Source of the DNA: Branchiostoma floridae
Taxonomy: Eukaryota > Chordata > Leptocardii > Amphioxiformes > Branchiostomatidae
DNA: 64,000 nt
Direction of reading: 5' to 3'
NCBI RefSeq assembly: GCF_000003815.2
Contig: NC_049981.1
Location: 33,233,318-33,297,317, forward strand
The first letter of the stretch is position 1; every line of letters starts with the position of its first letter. Under the pieces are notes generated by a model. That model saw only the letters and a list, made by a program, of their open reading frames with translations. It was not told the origin of the DNA and made no database searches. A program made the position numbers and the translations under genes. Shown in pieces: positions 22,621 through 32,781 of the stretch.

Positions 22621-24387
22621 CAATGAAATATTTGCCAATGGCGTCATCCGGCGTTCTGATGTCAGGAATATCGAGTGGCCGTTCCCAGTTTCCTTCCGAC
22701 ATTCTCAACAAGTCACCCGGCACGTGACGCCTCACAGCCTCTATAGTGAGCGACTTTGTTGTTTCTCCGCTCCCTACACTGTTACTGGAGTACAAGGCAG
22801 GAAACTCGTCCCAGCAAGCCTCCATCACCTTCGCTACCGTCTGAGCCTGGCGCCACGCCTTCTCCGGCTCTCCCCGGATCCGGATTTCTTCTCTTGTAGG
22901 GAAATGGCGGTACATGACGTCTTCTGAGTTCTCTCCAACATGAACGACAACTGTGTCCTTGGTGAGGAGACGGCGTGTGGTCTGCTCCATGGACAGGATA
23001 CGGGAGACCATGGTTTCCGGTAGACCCAGAGGAGGCTCTTGGCTGTACTCTATAGTAACAGAGATCTCCTCTCCGCCTGATGGCACAACCTCTGGCCAAC
23101 AGCGCGCCACCTCGTCAGGCTGGGCGGCAGGAAGCTCTGTTGGAAAGATCACCGACCCTGAGTAACACAGGCCGAAGTGCTTCATCAGGGGAAGGAGACT
23201 GTTGAAGGTGACAATGTTGTCTCCAAGCAGGTTCTTCATGAAACTGTCGCTTGCCCTGCCCGTCTTCAGGAAGGACGCCCTGTCTTCAACAAACTGCGCT
23301 CTGGTATGTTCAGAGAGAGACTCAGCTTTGCTGTCCAGATATGCCGGTTGGTCATGCCTGAAGATCTGCTTGAAGAGTTTGAGGATGATGGTTGGGTCCG
23401 GGAAGACCAGATCTTCCATTCCCCTGATGTGGTTGTAGAACAGGATCTGTCCGGTCACGTGCAGATAGCTGAGCGCGTTCAGGACGTCTGACTCCTTCAT
23501 CCCTGCAGCTGCTCCGACGTCCTGACAATCCCTGACATGAAGGTACGGCCGTCCTGAAGTCTTGACGTTTTCTGACAGTTTGGTCCAGGAAGTCGGCAGC
23601 TCTTGGCGGGCAGCAGGGAACAATCGCTCGTCCTTCACCATTTCTGCCATCTTGTCGCACAGAGCTTCGATACCCTGGAACGTCTTGCTGCTGACTGGGA
23701 TAACCTGTACGTTTAACAGACCTTTCGATCGTCCGTCAAGTAACTTCTCCAGTGACTCTTTCTTAGCCAAGATGTTGTCTCTTGTGAGACCGTAGAAAGG
23801 TCCGAATATGTCTGATCCGCCGTCCGCTGCATCCACCGCCTTCTGACAGAGTTGGATCTCTTCGTTTAGCTTGGTTTGTATTTTACTCTCAGCGGCCTGG
23901 ATGTCTCTCTGGATGGAGGAACAGGCTGCTGCTATCATCTCCTCGGCCTTGTCTGGCGGGAACAGGTCGACCTTGGTTCCTACAACAAGGATAGGCGGGT
24001 TGAACACGTGGGAAGTCACGGATGTTAGCCACGTTCCCACTCGTTCCTGGAACTCTTCTGACTTGTATCCTGGCAGGTCTACATTGAGGATGTGCAGGGC
24101 CTGACGTGTCAGGAAGAACCGGTGCGTGTAGTGGTAGATCTGGTGACCTCCGAAGTCGTACATCTCGTACTTGACGTTATTCTTGTTGTCATGGTAAGTG
24201 ATGACGTCAACACCGATGGTCCTGTTAGTTTCAGTCTCCACGTGACCTTGACCCTTCATTATACAGTTGAGCAGACTGGTCTTCCCTGCCTCCGTCTGTC
24301 CCAGAATCACACACTTGACTTCGGAAGGTGTTGTGGCCTGTGTGCGCGCATGCGCGTCGGGATGACGTAGATGTTTCCGCATCATTT
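22621..24387 (-). CDS. Gene B: Roc GTPase and COR domain
   Basis: A 1,767-nt open exon, identical in length to that of C. P-loop GQTEAGKTS, switch II DFGGH, G4 box TKVD and SSK are all present. It is nearly identical to the C, A and D exons in protein, so it is under constraint or has been homogenised. If B is transcribed from an internal promoter, the MM at the start of this exon could serve as start (inference). Confidence 0.88.
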
Positions 24388-24554
24388 CTACATCAGAACG
24401 GTTACATTAAGTAAGATTACTTCATTACACGACTAATTTACAATTTATCACACCAAAAAGTTATCATTGCCGACTAGTCGTCTACCACCGCTCACATGGT
24501 AATTCTCACCTGATGAAACTATTCGCGTACATTTGTACTGCAGACAGCAAATTT

Positions 24555-24709
24555 TTGCTACTAGTACTTCTGTATCTGTATCTGTATCTGTATCTATATA
24601 GCCGGTATAACCGCCCTTCGGCGTAACACACCAGCTTCGCAGGCACGCGGCGCGGCAGCAGCTGGTTATATTACACTGAACGACTCATCACACCTAACTT
24701 TTGCACATC
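24555..24709. repeat. (GTATCT)n and repeat tail in gene B intron
   Basis: Four gtatct units, then gccggtataaccgcccttcg and a GC-rich segment. Absent from the same intron of A. Probably the tail of a mobile element of unknown class. Confidence 0.45.
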
Positions 24710-25988
24710 TAAACTCGGCACAAAAAGTTTGGAATATGAACTTTGGCTGATCATATTTCCGCTGTTTCTGCATCAATTTTAATTTGTGATATATCAATAG
24801 AAAGCGTGTGTGATTTCCTTTCATATGGTATCAAACTCAATATAATCATAAATTCGTGAAACGCACACAAGGGCTACTTACGTCAGTGGGTCGCGAAAAA
24901 AAGTGCCCAAATTTCAATTTTTGTGTTCAACTCTGTATCATTCTGTTGGTATGGGTGTAGGTGTCAAGGATTCAACCTATCCATTTTTCATGTAATCTTT
25001 GGTATACAGAACATACAAGTTTATCTTTAACATTTGATAAGAGTATATGTGCCCTTTTGACTGCTGGATGACCAAATCAAAGTGTGGATGCGGCAAGGAG
25101 AATGTCACGCTGACTGTCGCACGGATACTGGAGCGTAACAGCGCGTAGGGCTTGGTGTGCTGTATGTATGGCTGCCACAGGAAAAACAAGGTTTAGCATG
25201 TTCCCAGACAGGACAACCTCAATATTGTGAGATACAGGGACACCATTCTCCATGCAGTCGCAATGTTATACCTCATCAGCATTTGTGGGGGACCAAATGC
25301 AATTCTGCAAGTTTTAGACTACAACGCCAGTCCACAGTCCACAGAGCAAGGACCATTGCAGAATGTGTGCGTGGACGGGCGGTGTAATCTTACAGAATGT
25401 CATCATTCGACCCCATATTGAAGGGGTAAGGCATTGCGACTGCATGGAGAATGGTGTCCCTGTATCTCACAGCATTGATGTTGTCTTGTCTGGAAAGATA
25501 CTAAACCTTGTTTTTCCTGTGGCAGCCATACATACAGCACACCAAGCCCTACGCGCTGTTACGCTCCAGTATCCGTGCGACAGTCAGCGTGACATTCTCC
25601 TTGCCGCATCCACACTTCGATTTGGTCATCCAGCAGTCAAAAGGGCACATATACTCTTATCAAATGTTAAAGATAAACTTGTATGTTCTGTATACCAAAG
25701 ATTACATGAAAAATGGATAGGTTGAATCCTTGACACCTACACCCATACCAACAGAATGATACAGAGTTGAACACAAAAATTGAAATTTGGGCACTTTTTT
25801 TTCGCGACCCACTGACGTAAGTAGCCCTTGTGTGCGTTTCACGAATTTATGATTATATTGAGTTTGATACCATATGAAAGGAAATCACACACGCTTTCTA
25901 TTGATATATAACACATTAAAATTGATGCAGAAACAACGGAAATATGATCAGCCAAAGTTCATATTCCAAACTTTTTGTGCCGAGTTTA
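24710..25988. mobile_element. Foldback element made of mirrored Tc1/mariner-like halves
   Basis: Arms 24710-25265 and 25432-25988 are inverted repeats of ~556 bp, close to identical on the outside and a few percent diverged near the loop. The plus-strand loop and arm give RYRDTILHAVAMLYL, then GGPNAILQVLDYNASPQ and, one frame over, HRARTIAECV. These match the Tc1/IS630 'RYRDEIL' and 'DNARPHRAR' regions holding the second catalytic Asp. The frames are broken, so no active transposase. Confidence 0.65.
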
Positions 25989-27600
25989 TATGCAAGTGTT
26001 CTCTGAAACTATCCAGAGAAGACGCCCCTACTCTGCTTGGTGATAACATATTCCACTCTACAATAGTTCTGGGGAAATAGGAATTTTTGAACACATCAAT
26101 CCTAGGTTGGTAACTCTGGTACTTGAAAGCATGACTGTTTCTAGTTCGTTTTTGAGCTGGTGTTAGATACTTATCAGTCGGTACGTCCACCAGTTTATTG
26201 GTCATTTTGTACATCATACAAAGTCTGGACATTTTCCTCCTGTCTTCAAGTGATGTCCACTGCAGATCTGTTTTCATTTTGGTAACACTAGCATCTCTGC
26301 TGTAGTTGTTTGTACAGAATCTGGCAGCTTGGTTCTGTACCCTTTCCAGTTTATCTTTGTCTTTCTTTGTATACGGATCCCATACTGTTGCAGCATATTC
26401 AAGATTTGGTCTTACCAGTGACGTGTATGCAAGTGATTTTACCCTGGCTGGGCATGCCCACAAGTTGCGTTTGATTACTCCCAGTGTCTGTTTAGCCTTG
26501 GTTGTTATTTTGTTAACATGGACACCCCACTTCAGTCCAGTTGTTAATGTAACACCGAGGTATGGGTGGGTTTTTGTGGTTGCTAATGTCTGACCACAGA
26601 ACTGGTAGGGGGATACATTTGGGGTTCGTTTGTTTGTTATGTGCATGATATAACATTTATCCGGATTGAACTGCATAAGCCATTTCCTTTGCCACTCTTC
26701 CAGGGTGTTCAGATCTTTCTGGAGAAGTAGTGAATCTTCCTTTGTAGAGAGCTCTACATATAACAGGCAGTCATCTGCGAACAACCTCACACTTGAATCG
26801 AGCTGGTCTGGCAAGTCGTTTATGTACAAGAGGAAGAGCAATGGTCCCAGGACAGTTCCTTGCGGAACTCCAGACGCTACTTTAACTGGAGCTGAGGCCT
26901 TCCCTTCTACCACTACAGTTTGCTCTCTGTTCGTTAGGAAAGCCTTTAACCAATTAAGTGTGGTACCTTGAATTCCATAATGCTCTAGTTTTGATATCAG
27001 TCTGCTATGTGGGACTTTGTCAAAGGCTTTAGTAAAATCAAGAATTGCTAGATCCACTTGTCTTTTGTTGTTCAGTGCCCCAGCTATGTCGTGTACTGTT
27101 AAAATAAGCTGTGTTTCTGTGGATCGCTTTGCTCTGAAACCATGCTGGTAGTCCGTTAGTACATTGTGGCCTTCTAAGTGTTTCATTATATGGCTATGGA
27201 TAATGTGTTCAAGTAGTTTACAGGAAATACAGGTAAGTGAAACTGGTCTGTAGTTACTGGGGACCGCTCTATCTCCCTTTTTGAAAATGGCGCATACATT
27301 TGCATCTCTCCAGTCTTTAGGAATCTCTCCTGTGTCAAGCGATTGTTGGAAAATGTTAGTTAAAACAGGTGCGATTTCACTGGCTGTCATTTTAAGGAAC
27401 CAAGGAGGTATTTGGTCTGGCCCGGATGCTTTGGATGGATTAAGGCCTTGCAACATTTTCTCTACACCATAAATAGAAATTTCTATTTGTTCCATAGGAG
27501 GGGTGCAGGGGTGCCCAAGAGATGGCATGTCTGTGGTGTCTTCTTCTGTGAATACACTTTTAAACTGTGAACTGAGTGCCTCTGCTTTTTTACTTCTAAG
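25948..27600 (-). mobile_element. 5'-truncated non-LTR retrotransposon, reverse transcriptase
   Basis: About 540 codons open. Motifs: KKGDRAVPSNYRPVSL, ILDFTKAFDKVPH (first catalytic Asp), SGVPQGTVLGPLLFLLYIND and RLFADDCLLYVE (FADD box), followed by the thumb and C-terminal region with 'NSYFPRTIVEWN'. This is the CR1/Jockey type. The endonuclease part is missing: similarity stops at ~27600 in host intron. The frame is intact, so the insertion is young. It lies in gene B, same strand, abutting the foldback element. Confidence 0.88.
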
Positions 27601-27838
27601 ATAAATTACTACTACACCTCTTTGCCCTCTCTTTCAAAACACAACATAATTGACCTGATGTTTTTTTATGTGATAGAAAATGTACCGGGAGATAAAATTA
27701 GTCAAATGATGATGTAATTTCCCCCAAACGCTGTAATTTCCAACTGCAACATTGAATGAAAAAAATTACATATTGTCTATCAGTAGTATATTGTGTATTG
27801 ATATCTAGAAAATAACATAAGATCCTAGTTGTGCCTGC

Positions 27839-28082
27839 CTTGACTTTGCTGTGTGAAATGTTCCCTCTGTGCGGTTTGCTGACCAGGTTGTGCCGCCTGC
27901 TGTTCCCCGATGCCGAGTTTCCGCTCCCAGTGCCGCTCCCATTCCTCCATCTCCTCCGCCAGGAAGTCCTGTCCTTCCTCCCGCAGGACCCGCACTAACC
28001 AGTCGTACGGCTCCTGACGACTCCTGTTATACTGCAGCATGTCTACCAACCGCTTCCCCCTGCTTACTGGTGTCGGCTCAGC
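27839..28082 (-). CDS. Gene B: C-terminal CARD half, with GC donor
   Basis: Same content as exon 4 of C (KRLVDMLQ, YDWLVRVLREEGQDFL, Gln-rich tail), one codon longer. The donor after CAAAGTCAAG is GCAGGC where A, C and D have GTAGGC. GC-AG introns exist but are rare, so splicing may be weak. This is the first recognisable exon of B. Confidence 0.72.
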
Positions 28083-28522
28083 CTGGGGGAGGGAACATCG
28101 GCAGGGGTGGTTTCATATACTTTTGTATTTTTATCCTTTATCTGTGCCTGTTAGGTTTTGATCCTGGGGGAGGGAAAATCGGCAGGGGCGGTGTGACACT
28201 TTTGTACTACTGTTATTGAGTGCTTCCTCTGTGCACGTGCTTTAAAAAGAGAGTGAATGAAGAGTTGAACTATATACTAGGCTTATACGTGCATGTTCGT
28301 ATGCAAGATATGTTACCCCTAGACAAGTATATTGCCAAATGAATCATTACTGCTCGTTTCAATTTCACATTATTTCTTCCAAATTTTGTCAAATTAACAA
28401 TAAATAAAATATATCCAGAGCGAATCATCACCTTGTGGTAGACAAACAATAGTCCCAGTCATCCATACACTATAGGAAACGCATATAATATCTAAATCGG
28501 ACTCATTTCATTATGCAATGTA

Positions 28523-28714
28523 TTGAATTCTCGTCGTCTCGGCTGGTTTGGACATGTAGAAATATCTAGTGACTGCATCAACACCATCAGCAAACTGAAA
28601 GCGTCAGGCAACTGGGGTCGTGGTAGACCGAGGAAGTCGTGGATGGAGTGTGTTAGTAAGGACATCAAGGTGTGCGGTACAGCTGCGGTGAGCCCACTGG
28701 ACAGAGCCGTATGA
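28523..28714 (+). mobile_element. LINE-like C-terminal fragment
   Basis: RRLGWFGHVEISSDCINTIS, then GNWGRGRPRKSWMECVSKDI and a final DRAV. 'LGWFGHV' and 'GRGRPRK.W.E.V..D' are standard in LINE ORF ends. It sits in what would be the CARD intron of gene B. Confidence 0.7.
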
Positions 28715-29905
28715 AAGCGCAGGGAACCCAGCAGTAGTTTGACCAAAAATGGATACTACTTCTACTGTTACTAATGTACCTGAACGTACTATGTACCACG
28801 TATCCTGTACATAGCACACATGTACTGACTTTTGTAGTAGACTATCTTTTCCCACGTTAGAACAGTTGAATAATGAATTATATTCTCCAGAATGAAACCT
28901 TCATGTGACAGACCCATGCGACAACCTTTTAGCATATTTGCAGCATTATTTCGTTCTTCTGGTCTTTGCGAACCGTGTAGAAACAATCTGTACACGGTCT
29001 GCTGAGTTAGAGCGGAGTGCTGAGCTTAATAAGTACAACGGAAACTCCGCCCTTTACTCGATATAAAGGGTAGATACCTGTAGGGATTGAGTCTGTAGTG
29101 TATTGGGTGGTAGCTACGAACGATATATATTTTAGCGATGCCACAGAGGCTAGCCTATTCAGAGAGCGTCCGTTTGACAAGAATTCCCAAAATTCCGCAG
29201 GCATGTCGGGAATTTTTCAACAGGCATGTGTAGTCGCATCATCCCTTTAGAGGGAATAACTCTTCATGATATTTGGAATGTAGATAGCTTCAGAGTTGCC
29301 TTACATAATTAAGTGCTAATCATACAAATCAGGGGTTACTTTGCATAATTGATGAGGACAGTTAATAAAGACACTACATTTCATTATATAACGCTCAAAA
29401 AATGCCATATGTAACTCAAAAAGAGAAAAAATATTAGGCTAGCTGTTACGGATATATCCGATTGGCAAAAGTTCCCAAAATTCCACAGCAATTCGTCCGC
29501 GCGTGCGCAATTGCACCATCCGTTTGAAAAGAAATAACTCAAGAAGGGGTTGACGGATCCTTGTGACTTTTTTATATTTAGATAACTTCGGTTATGCTTC
29601 CCCTAAATAAGGGCTATCAATGCAAACAAGGGGCTAATTTGCATAATTAATGAGCACCAAACCACAGTATTTCATTACTACTAGGGCACTTAAACATGAC
29701 ATATGTAAGTAGAAAAGAGAGAAATATCAATGCAAACTGATTTACACAATTAATGAGAAATTGTTATTATAGTGTTAAATGACGAAAACTCCATTCTTGT
29801 GACATTTGGCAGCAATATGTGCCTTAAGTTGAACATGCGTACGTAAGTTATGCAAATTAGGGTCTCATGTACATAATGAGAAAATGTTGCAATAGCTTTT
29901 TTTGC

Positions 29906-30005
29906 NNNNNNNNNNNNNNNNNNNNNNNNNNNNNNNNNNNNNNNNNNNNNNNNNNNNNNNNNNNNNNNNNNNNNNNNNNNNNNNNNNNNNNNNNNNNNNN
30001 NNNNN
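29906..30005. other. 100-N assembly gap at the duplication axis
   Basis: Conventional gap length, so true size is unknown. Confidence 0.95.
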
Positions 30006-30529
30006 GTTGCGAGTAAAATGTAAATACTGTTTGACGAAACTCGTCCACACCGGGATTCTCAGGCGCGTGTAATCAAGTCACACAAGCATTTTTTTGTCGC
30101 TAACAGTTAATTATTAAAATTCCATATTTCGACGCAGAAGTTTTAGTTTGATATGGTACAGAAAACGAATAAAAATGAAATGAAAATGCTTTGTTATGGT
30201 CAGGATTTCCATACTTGCTTCAAGGAGGTTAATTTATAAATCCGTCCGTGTTTTCTTTTTGAAAGCTTGCAAAGATATAAAGGGGGCATCAATACAGTCG
30301 ATTTGTTTTTCCAGCGTCCCTGATTGCCGCTTAGTTTCAACTTGTCACGGTGTGAAAGATTCCCGAAGCCATTCACATGAAAATCGCTAGAAGGCGCTCG
30401 TGAACGGTCAACTCAATACTGTAGTTTACTTCATCGTCGGTGGGCCATCATGCTGACATACTAGTACAGCATGTAGCCTCCATAGCAGGCTCTCTGGGGC
30501 CTTTTATGGCTCATAATACACTTTTGCTA

Positions 30530-30772
30530 CCTGGGGGCCAGACAGGATCGGGTAGCTTGCGAGTTTATTCCGCGGGGCCCAAGGCAGTCAGCCCGCCGAC
30601 CTCATAAAAAGAGTCATATCATAATTTTTAGCGCTACGGGGAGTTTATAAAAGCCCGAAGGAGGAGTCGCTACTAGAAAAGTGTTGCGACTCCTCCTTCG
30701 GGCGGGCTGACTGGCGGCCTTGGGCCCCGTGGAATAAATTCGCTATCCACCCCATCCTGCCTGGCCCCCAGG
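30530..30772. mobile_element. Palindromic MITE-like element
   Basis: Ends CCTGGGGGCCAG and CTGGCCCCCAGG, with long imperfect inverted arms (both contain ttattcc and ggggcccaaggc or its complement). A nested perfect stem, gcccgaaggaggagtcgc, pairs 30653-30671 with 30686-30702. Confidence 0.7.
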
Positions 30773-31023
30773 GTACACTACATTTCTTCTTGTAGTGGGT
30801 CGCTGATTTGCCGGCCGTCACTTATTATTGGCCCCTAGAGCCTGCATGATTTCGGTGTCTCAAGGTAACGTTAACGTTAAAAAAAAAAAACCGAGCAGGG
30901 ATGGAATCGCCCTGGCACATGTACCAAAACTTGAGAAATAAAAGTCGGTTAACAACGCCACGGCAGCAGTGTTTGGGTTGGATGTGTTTGTACGTGTGTA
31001 TGTGGAATATGTGTGAGCTTGTG

Positions 31024-31234
31024 GCAACACGGTAATCTCCAAGCAGATTCCTTCGTGGCAAGACAGTAACACAAGCTGGGGAAGGACTTAAGCCGGCAGA
31101 GGAGTACAATTGGCATACTCCTAGTTAAATAAATAAAGTGAAAGTGAACTCCTCTGCCGTTACACTGACGTCTTTCCCCAGCTTATGTTACTGTCTTGCC
31201 ACGAAGGAATCTGCTTGGAGATTAGCAACACGGA
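31024..31234. mobile_element. Hairpin element with ~80-bp arms
   Basis: Arm 31024-31107 (gcaacacggtaatctccaag) is the inverted copy of 31150-31234 (ending ggagattagcaacacgg). A spacer of about 40 bp includes aaataaataaagtgaaagtg. Confidence 0.7.
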
Positions 31235-31269
31235 TAGGGTATTAAAGAAAAATGCATGAACTGTTTGCC

Positions 31270-32771
31270 ACAGTTGTATTTCTATTTGTACGTTTGTCTG
31301 TAGCTAGAGTACATCATGGTCATTTATATCAAAGCACAAAGGGTAGTGACAAATTAATGCAGAACTGTTGATAAAAAAGAAAAGATCTACATAGTTAAAG
31401 AACATTTAAGATGACTGTTTGCTCCTTGTTTACATTATTTCTCTTATGAAATCATCAATTTTCACCCACCAGCACAATTCTCCATACTAGCAAATCTTGT
31501 ATCAGCTTAACGTGTTCCATTATCGTCACAGTTTCAACGGAACAACCCCAGTATCATTGGCAGTTTGTTGTGGTCTGTAATATGACTCTGTATACATCTC
31601 CGCAAGCCAGCATTAACAATTGAAGACGAGCCATAACCGTTACCGTTAAAACTACAAGGGTTGCGACAACAAAAAGGCGCCCGTCATTCTGGCAGGTTGA
31701 CCCAAAGGTCACCCCCAGGTGTGACGTCACGGAACAAAGGTGGGACCGCTGACGGCGCGACAGGTGTTTACCTATGGCGTACACAGGGACGAACCAAGTG
31801 TGGCATATAGGAAGGTGTTTTCTGTGCAACAGATTTCAAACAGCCTTGACAAAAACAACGTTATGTTCAGATTGACGTTAATGAGTTGTGAGAACACATG
31901 TTTACCTTGCGGTGCATTATAGGGGTGTTGATTACACGTCGTTACAAACGCACACCCCTTTCGGTTTAATGAGACCGTCCTCACCTTACTTCCTTGTCAA
32001 CGGTTGTACCGCTAATCCAAACCGCAGAAGGACTTTATATGAACGATTATGAAGATGCAGGAAACTAAAAAGAAAAGGTAGGATAGAGTGGTAGAATTTT
32101 CAAGAATTCTGGTCCATCTTAGTGTTACAGTCTAAATGTATGTAAAGGATTTATACGTGGCAAGTGATGCGGAAGTGAGCACAATAGATTCTTCTCAGCC
32201 CACGAGCGTATCTTTGGGTGAACCTTAATCCTTATAGATCTATCTGGGGGTTTGGAGACGTATTTAACGACTTAGCAACGTTCTTTAGCAAACTAAACTT
32301 GCTAGTCATCTTGAGGTATGCTTGTACGCCTCTATATATCGTTCATAGCCAGGTAAGTAGGGCTTCTGTGTTAACCTTTGGACATTTTTCTAATAGCCTG
32401 TCGGCAGCTGTACTCGGCTTTTGATGATATGATTATATAGACTGTTCTGTACCGAAGACAGATCCGTAATCACACAAGCACATTTACAAACATTGTTTAC
32501 AGGTGAAGTCAACAATACTCATCGAATAAATAGAATTGTGACAGAACTTTCCTCGTGACGAAGCGCTGTCGTTGTGAGCAACTCACACCAACGTGAAAAA
32601 AACGTACTTAACTTACAACGGCACTGCTTTTGGGGTGTAAGAAGTAACAGTCCTGTTTACCTGCCCCTCCAGTTAGTCCAGTATAACTTCGCAGTCTGGG
32701 ATGTCGTCTGGCCGTCGCATCAGATCGGGAGTCTGAAACGGAGCACTTATATGACGTCACCGTCAATCACA
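31270..32771 (+). promoter_or_regulatory. 5' flank of gene C
   Basis: Homologous to the flanks of A and D. Lies immediately right of the hairpin-rich junction at the axis of the inverted duplication. Confidence 0.5.
32752..32759 (+). promoter_or_regulatory. CRE-like octamer near the gene C start
   Basis: TGACGTCA, 12 bp upstream of ATG, preceded by gcacttata. Could be a promoter or 5'UTR element bound by CREB/ATF-type bZIP proteins (inference). Confidence 0.5.
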
Positions 32772-32781
32772 ATGGAAACAG
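32772..32781 (+). CDS. Gene C exon 1: start codon exon (Met-Glu-Thr-Gly)
   Basis: ATGGAAACAG is followed by donor GTGGGT. It joins in phase 1 to the TIR exon at 33750 and completes a Gly codon. The same ten-base exon is present upstream of the TIR exon in D (58704) and, as ATGGACACAG, in A (10912). Conservation of the ATG, donor and phase in three copies supports this start. Confidence 0.75.

Larger units (their letters stand above)
15493..28082 (-). pseudogene. Gene B: 5'-truncated copy (second half of CARD to GT4), body intact
   Basis: Exons on the minus strand: 28082-27839, 24387-22621, 22285-22026, 21578-21517, 20726-20497, 19695-19442, 19204-19067, 18915-18750, 18274-18173, 17830-17744 (weakest), 17239-16019 and 15548-15493. 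They sum to 4,587 nt (1,528 codons plus stop) without a stop or frame break. The start exon, TIR and first CARD half are absent. Homology to the other copies ends near 29130, where hairpin-rich sequence begins. The first remaining exon has a GC donor, and transposons fill the next intron. It may be a pseudogene, or may be transcribed from another promoter to make a Roc-COR-Death-FIIND-GT4 protein. The open body suggests recent use. Confidence 0.75.
29130..31269. other. Junction at the axis of the inverted duplication
   Basis: Left of 29130 the sequence matches the CARD intron of the family; right of 31270 it matches the 5' flank. Between them are AT-rich repeats of the 'ataactcaagaaggg' family (29200-29900, also at ~37370-37700), a 100-N gap and two hairpin elements. 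No exon is seen. Confidence 0.65.

Noticed and set aside
22589-24385. Reading Roc-COR as a stand-alone intronless gene of ~598 aa
   Set aside because: The frame runs past a conserved GT donor into an intron. All four copies keep phase-matched flanking exons, so it is one internal exon.
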